Positions 25,303-28,962 of a stretch of DNA of 28,962 nucleotides are shown piece by piece. Below the pieces are notes generated by a model, which did no database searches, was not told the DNA's origin, and saw only the letters and a list, made by a program, of their open reading frames with translations. Location: assembly GCA_964428905.1 (NCBI GenBank), contig CAYSAA010000239.1, positions 1 to 28,962 of the forward strand. Direction: 5' to 3'. Both the position numbers and the translations under genes were made by a program. The first letter of the stretch is position 1. Every line of letters starts with the position of its first letter. This stretch comes from CAYSAA01 sp964428905. Lineage in GTDB: Bacteria > Atribacterota > Phoenicimicrobiia > Phoenicimicrobiales > Stramentimicrobiaceae.

Positions 25303-26496
25303 TTATACTGACCAATCAGTTTGGTTCATAGTATATGAAATGTTCGCCTTTTCTAATCTGCTTATTGCCTCTTTAAGTCTAGGAACATCAACTGTTAGTG
25401 CAATCCTTGCATAACCTTCGCCATATTGTCCATAACCAATGCCGGGAGTCACGATAATACCGGTTTTTTCGAGAACATGGTTGGCAAAATCAATTGCTTT
25501 TATACCGCTAGGTGTAGGAACCCAAACATAAAAAGTTGCCTTAGGAGGCTCGATACCCCAGCCTAACTGATTCAGTCCATCTATCACAACATTCCGCCTT
25601 TCAGTATACATATTAATCAGCTTGGGAATATGATCCTGGGGACCAGTTAAAGCCATAATTCCCGCTTCCTGAATAGCCTTAAAAATGCCGGAATCAACAT
25701 TTGTCTTAATGATTGAAAGAGCCGCTACCGCGTCTCGGTTCCCGACAGCAAATCCGATTCGCCAACCGGTCATGTTATAGGTTTTTGACAATGAATGAAA
25801 TTCTAAACATACATCTCTGGCCCCTTCTACCTCCAAAAAACTGGGTGCCTGGTATCCATCATAGGCCAATTCCGAATAGGCAAAATCATGACAGATTAAA
25901 AGATCGTATTTTTTGGCAAAATCCACAACTTTTTTAAAATAATCCTTGCTGGCAATTGCACCGGTAGGGTTATTAGGATAGTTCAAAAAGATTAATTTTG
26001 CTCTTTTGGCTGCTTCTTCATCTATTTTGTCTAAATCAGGAAGGTAGCTATTCTCTTCCAGTAAAGGCATAAAATAAGGTATCCCGTTAGCAAATAATGT
26101 TCCGGTTTTATAAACAGGATAAGCCGGGTCAGGTATAAGACTGATATCACCGGGATCAATAAAAGCAAGAAATACATGGGCAATCCCCTCTTTTGACCCT
26201 ATTAAAGATATGACTTCTTCTTGAGGATTGAGTTTGACACCAAATCTTTTCAGGTACCAATCTGCAACGGCTGTTCTGAACTCTTTGGTTCCTTCATAAG
26301 GCGGATAATCGTGTGTTTTTGAATCCCTGGCACTTTTGGCTAACTGGTCAATAATATGGGATGGGGTAGGCTGATCGGGATCTCCTATTCCTAAATTAAT
26401 AATGTCTATACCTTTCTCAATCGCTGCTTCTTTTTTCTTATCAATCTCCGCAAACAAATAAGGAGGTACATTTCTAATTCTTTGCGCAATTCTCAC
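25303..26496 (-). CDS. dapL: LL-diaminopimelate aminotransferase
   Basis: PLP enzyme that turns tetrahydrodipicolinate directly into LL-diaminopimelate using glutamate, bypassing the succinylase or acetylase steps. The fold-type I aminotransferase marks are INLGIGDPDQPTP (33-45), YPPYEGTKEFR (64-74), FLNYPNNPTGA (170-180), HDFAYSELAYDG (203-214) and the PLP lysine Lys238 in SLSKTYNMTGWRIGF. At 397 residues the length is that of DapL. The start is GTG at 26496, with AAAGGAG about 10 bases upstream. Sequence alone resembles many class I aminotransferases, but its place between dapF and lysC/dapA/dapB, with no dapD/dapE in sight, makes DapL strongly preferred. Confidence 0.93.
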   Translation of the reverse strand: MRIAQRIRNVPPYLFAEIDKKKEAAIEKGIDIINLGIGDPDQPTPSHIIDQLAKSARDSKTHDYPPYEGTKEFRTAVADWYLKRFGVKLNPQEEVISLIGSKEGIAHVFLAFIDPGDISLIPDPAYPVYKTGTLFANGIPYFMPLLEENSYLPDLDKIDEEAAKRAKLIFLNYPNNPTGAIASKDYFKKVVDFAKKYDLLICHDFAYSELAYDGYQAPSFLEVEGARDVCLEFHSLSKTYNMTGWRIGFAVGNRDAVAALSIIKTNVDSGIFKAIQEAGIMALTGPQDHIPKLINMYTERRNVVIDGLNQLGWGIEPPKATFYVWVPTPSGIKAIDFANHVLEKTGIIVTPGIGYGQYGEGYARIALTVDVPRLKEAISRLEKANISYTMNQTDWSV

Positions 26497-26571
26497 AATA
26501 CTATTTCTCCTTTCTTCTTATGATCAGTATTATCAATCCTATAAAAATATTATCATTACATTATTTTAGAC

Positions 26572-27435
26572 TTAATGAATATGAACCGAACCCTGAAAAA
26601 CGCTTTCCGCTGGACCAGTCATGTAAATATGTCCATTACCTGCCCACTCTATCTTTAGATCTCCACCTCTTAGATGAACAACAGCATCTGGCTGAATTCT
26701 TTTATTGAGTACGCCGGCAACAACGGCTGCACTGGCTCCAGTTCCACAGGCCATGGTTTCACCAACACCTCGTTCCCATACTCTAAAATTCATTTCATGT
26801 TCATTGACCACTTGGACAAATTCAACATTAGTTTTTTCCGGAAAGAGATGAAATTTTTCTATCATAGGACCAACCTCAGTTAATGGGAAATACTCCACAT
26901 TCTCTGTAAAGATTACACAATGGGGGTTTCCCATAGAAACACAGGTAATTTGGAAATGGTCACCATTTTCCAGCGAAATAGTTTCATCAACCACCTGCTT
27001 ATCCGGATTTCCAACCATAGGAATATCTTTCTTTAATAAATAGGGCTTTCCCATATCTACTTTAACGCTTTTAATTATGTCACCTCTTGCTTGATCAAAG
27101 ATAAGCTCAGGTACAATTTCTCCTGCCAGGGTTTCTACCGAAAATTTTTTCTGGTTGATTAATTTATTCTCATAGGCATATTTGGCAAAACAGCGAATAC
27201 CATTCCCGCACATCTGGGCTTCACTTCCGTCAAAGTTAAATATTCTCATTCTCAGATCATATTTATCGGAGGGAAGTATTAAAATTAGTCCGTCTGCCCC
27301 GATACCGAAATGGCGACGGCAAAGATTTTTTGCTACTTCACTGAAATTAACTTGATCAGGAAGTTGTGCGGAATAAAAATTCATCAAAATAAAATCATTC
27401 CCAATTCCATGCATCTTGACAAATTTTATTTCCAT
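26572..27435 (-). CDS. dapF: Diaminopimelate epimerase
   Basis: Cofactor-independent epimerase converting LL-diaminopimelate to the meso form, used by LysA and for peptidoglycan. The two catalytic cysteines are visible: Cys76 in QMCGNGIRC and Cys230 in MACGTGASAA. MHGIGNDFIL (8-17), the usual opening motif, and GADGLILI (46-53) are present. The length of 287 residues is normal. SD GGGAG lies 6 bases before ATG. It follows lysA after 62 bases and precedes dapL after 75 bases. Confidence 0.97.
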   Translation of the reverse strand: MEIKFVKMHGIGNDFILMNFYSAQLPDQVNFSEVAKNLCRRHFGIGADGLILILPSDKYDLRMRIFNFDGSEAQMCGNGIRCFAKYAYENKLINQKKFSVETLAGEIVPELIFDQARGDIIKSVKVDMGKPYLLKKDIPMVGNPDKQVVDETISLENGDHFQITCVSMGNPHCVIFTENVEYFPLTEVGPMIEKFHLFPEKTNVEFVQVVNEHEMNFRVWERGVGETMACGTGASAAVVAGVLNKRIQPDAVVHLRGGDLKIEWAGNGHIYMTGPAESVFQGSVHIH

Positions 27436-27497
27436 AGATAACTCCCTTTTTAACTTTTTCTCACTCTATTTTATCCAAAATTATCAACTAATCACAA

Positions 27498-28829
27498 TCA
27501 TGATAACCAAAAAGGCAAAGTCTGATTATGAATAATATCCTGGTAAGTTTCGCCTTTTACCATTAATCCATGTCTACCCTTGTTGACAAGAACAACCGGC
27601 GGTCTGGGAATTCCATTATAATTGCTGGCCATAGCATGGTGATAAGCTCCAGTAGTAAAGAAGATGATTAAATCGTCATTTTCCGCTTTTGGTAATTCAA
27701 TATTTTTTATTAAAATATCCCCGGATTCACAGTATTTACCGGCAATCGTAACAGCTTCCATGGTTTTTTGATTCAGTTTATTCACTATCAGGGCTTCATA
27801 CTTTGCATCATAAAGACTGGGACGCGGATTATCTGCCATACCCCCATCTACAATAAGATATTTTTTCAAACCTGCAATCTCTTTAATAGCCCCGATTCGA
27901 TAAAGGGTAATACCAGCTTCTGCAACAATTGACCTTCCAGGTTCAATTAAAACCTTTGGTAGAGAAAGATTATATTCCCGGCATACTTCTTTTATCTTTT
28001 TAATCATACTGTTAACAAAGACCCGTATTGGAACAGGTGTATCCTCAGAGGTATATTTAACCCCTAATCCGCCTCCTAAATTAAGATTATTCGTTTTGAC
28101 TTTAAACTTCTCTTCTATCCTTTTTATAATCCGAATCATTTCAATGATTGCCTGAAGATGGTATTGGACTTCAAGCAGTTGGGAACCAATATGACAATGT
28201 AGTCCTTTATAAATCAGATTTTCTTTTTTTAGAACTAATGGGAATATGCTTTCCAATTCTAAAACCGGAAAACCAAATTTTGAGTCTACCTGGCCGGTCC
28301 TGATTTTTTCATGGGTGTGTGTATCAACGCCTGGAATCACCCGAATCATGATCTTTACCTTCTTGTTTAACTCTTGGGCAATCTCATTAACTAAATTTAA
28401 TTCATAGATATTATCAACCATAATAGTACCGATATCATTATCTAAGGCAAACCTGATTTCATTTTCCGATTTATTATTTCCATGAAAATAGATTTTTTCT
28501 GCCGGGAACTCCGCAGATAATGCAGTATAAATCTCTCCTCCTGAAGAAGCATCGATACCTATTCCCTCTTCAGCCAAAATCTTACAAAGCGCTTTAACTA
28601 AAAATGCCTTGCCGGCATAGATAACTTCATAATCAACTCCATTGCTTTCAAAAGTTTTGGTATATTCCTGGCAATTTTCTCTAATTATTTGCTCCGAATA
28701 AATATAACAGGGGGTATTATATTCTCGAGCAATGTCTTCAAGTCCAACTCCTTCAAACATTAATTTACCATTTTTATCTAAATCAAACCCTTTTCGTTTA
28801 ACTGTCTTCTGAATAGAAACTCTATCCAT
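27498..28829 (-). CDS. lysA: Diaminopimelate decarboxylase
   Basis: PLP-dependent fold-type III enzyme that decarboxylates meso-diaminopimelate to L-lysine, the last pathway step. The PLP lysine is Lys74 in YAGKAFLVKAL. Further marks are LHCHIGSQL, the glycine loop NLGGGLGVKY, EPGRSIVAEAG and the CESGDIL motif with its active-site cysteine, followed by GAYHHAMASNYNG near the end. At 443 residues it is slightly long owing to a short N-terminal lead (about 25 residues). ATG at 28829 has GGAGGAG upstream. First lysine gene seen on this strand; an upstream partial frame ends directly before its SD. Confidence 0.96.
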   Translation of the reverse strand: MDRVSIQKTVKRKGFDLDKNGKLMFEGVGLEDIAREYNTPCYIYSEQIIRENCQEYTKTFESNGVDYEVIYAGKAFLVKALCKILAEEGIGIDASSGGEIYTALSAEFPAEKIYFHGNNKSENEIRFALDNDIGTIMVDNIYELNLVNEIAQELNKKVKIMIRVIPGVDTHTHEKIRTGQVDSKFGFPVLELESIFPLVLKKENLIYKGLHCHIGSQLLEVQYHLQAIIEMIRIIKRIEEKFKVKTNNLNLGGGLGVKYTSEDTPVPIRVFVNSMIKKIKEVCREYNLSLPKVLIEPGRSIVAEAGITLYRIGAIKEIAGLKKYLIVDGGMADNPRPSLYDAKYEALIVNKLNQKTMEAVTIAGKYCESGDILIKNIELPKAENDDLIIFFTTGAYHHAMASNYNGIPRPPVVLVNKGRHGLMVKGETYQDIIHNQTLPFWLS

Positions 28830-28840
28830 TCATCTCCTCC

Positions 28841-28962
28841 TTAAGGGCAAACAAAGTATTTATAAATAAAAAAACAACCAATAAGCGCTAAGCCCATCGA
28901 TTGCTCTAAATAAATAACAAGCTTTCTTTTTACCTCCCTCTTATCTCTCCTCGATGAGATAG
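28841..28962 (-). CDS. Partial unknown ORF, C-terminal end only
   Basis: A frame open from the right window edge runs 39 codons to a TAA at 28841-28843, immediately before the lysA SD. The visible tail starts with basic residues (SSRRDKREVKRK) and ends with a hydrophobic stretch (MGLALIGCFFIYKYF), compatible with a short membrane helix. The tight join to lysA would fit an operon member. It is short enough to be a chance open frame, and the protein is not recognised. Confidence 0.35.
   Translation of the reverse strand, partial: ISSRRDKREVKRKLVIYLEQSMGLALIGCFFIYKYFVCP

Noticed and set aside
28841..28962. Lysine riboswitch or T-box leader upstream of lysA
   Set aside because: I looked for conserved L-box or T-box (AGGGTGGNACCGCG-like) sequence and saw none; only 133 bases are available.

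Overview
The window is AT-rich DNA from a bacterium with strong Shine-Dalgarno (SD) sites (AGGAGG-type) and frequent TTG/GTG starts. Its gene set fits an anaerobic-style lineage near Firmicutes or a candidate phylum such as Atribacterota. That placement is inference only; no rRNA or other phylogenetic marker was compared. I see no tRNA, rRNA, CRISPR array or prophage. One insertion-sequence fragment sits at the left edge.

Layout from left to right. 1-611 (-): the 5' two-thirds or so of a transposase gene, cut by the window edge. 733-2854 (-): a Soj-type parA followed by ftsZ, both starting with TTG and overlapping, with the ftsZ SD inside parA. 2855-3428: an AT-rich divergent control region. 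3429-5603 (+): a long-chain acyl-CoA ligase. 5740-8058 (-): a membrane-anchored coiled-coil LysM protein. 8336-13143 (+): a Lon-family protease, a secreted TPR protein and a LiaF-like membrane protein, with a very good promoter ahead of the first. 13365-16786 (-): ClpB and a bifunctional-nuclease (BFN/DUF151) protein with a UVR tail, separated by a clear terminator.

17123-22146 (-) looks like a catabolic transport operon: TAXI-type binding protein, fused TRAP permease, Asp/Glu/hydantoin racemase-family protein and a DadA/HcnC/sarcosine-oxidase-type flavoprotein. The combination suggests uptake and oxidation of an amino acid or related compound, possibly with stereo-inversion. A 20-bp perfect hairpin lies between the binding-protein and permease genes.

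22276-28829 (-) is a compact lysine operon in the order lysA-dapF-dapL-lysC-dapA-dapB. It encodes aspartate kinase, dihydrodipicolinate synthase and reductase, LL-diaminopimelate aminotransferase, epimerase and decarboxylase, which together form the DapL route from aspartate to lysine. Only aspartate-semialdehyde dehydrogenase (asd) is missing from the window. A partial reading frame enters from the right edge and stops just before the lysA SD.

Most of the window is housekeeping: division, proteostasis, envelope and lysine/peptidoglycan precursor supply. The points most worth a second look are the parA-ftsZ coupling, the TRAP/racemase/oxidase cassette with its hairpin, the lysC start with no good canonical start codon, and paired inverted repeats in the 13144-13364 gap. 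I did not find a clearly new defence or mobile system.
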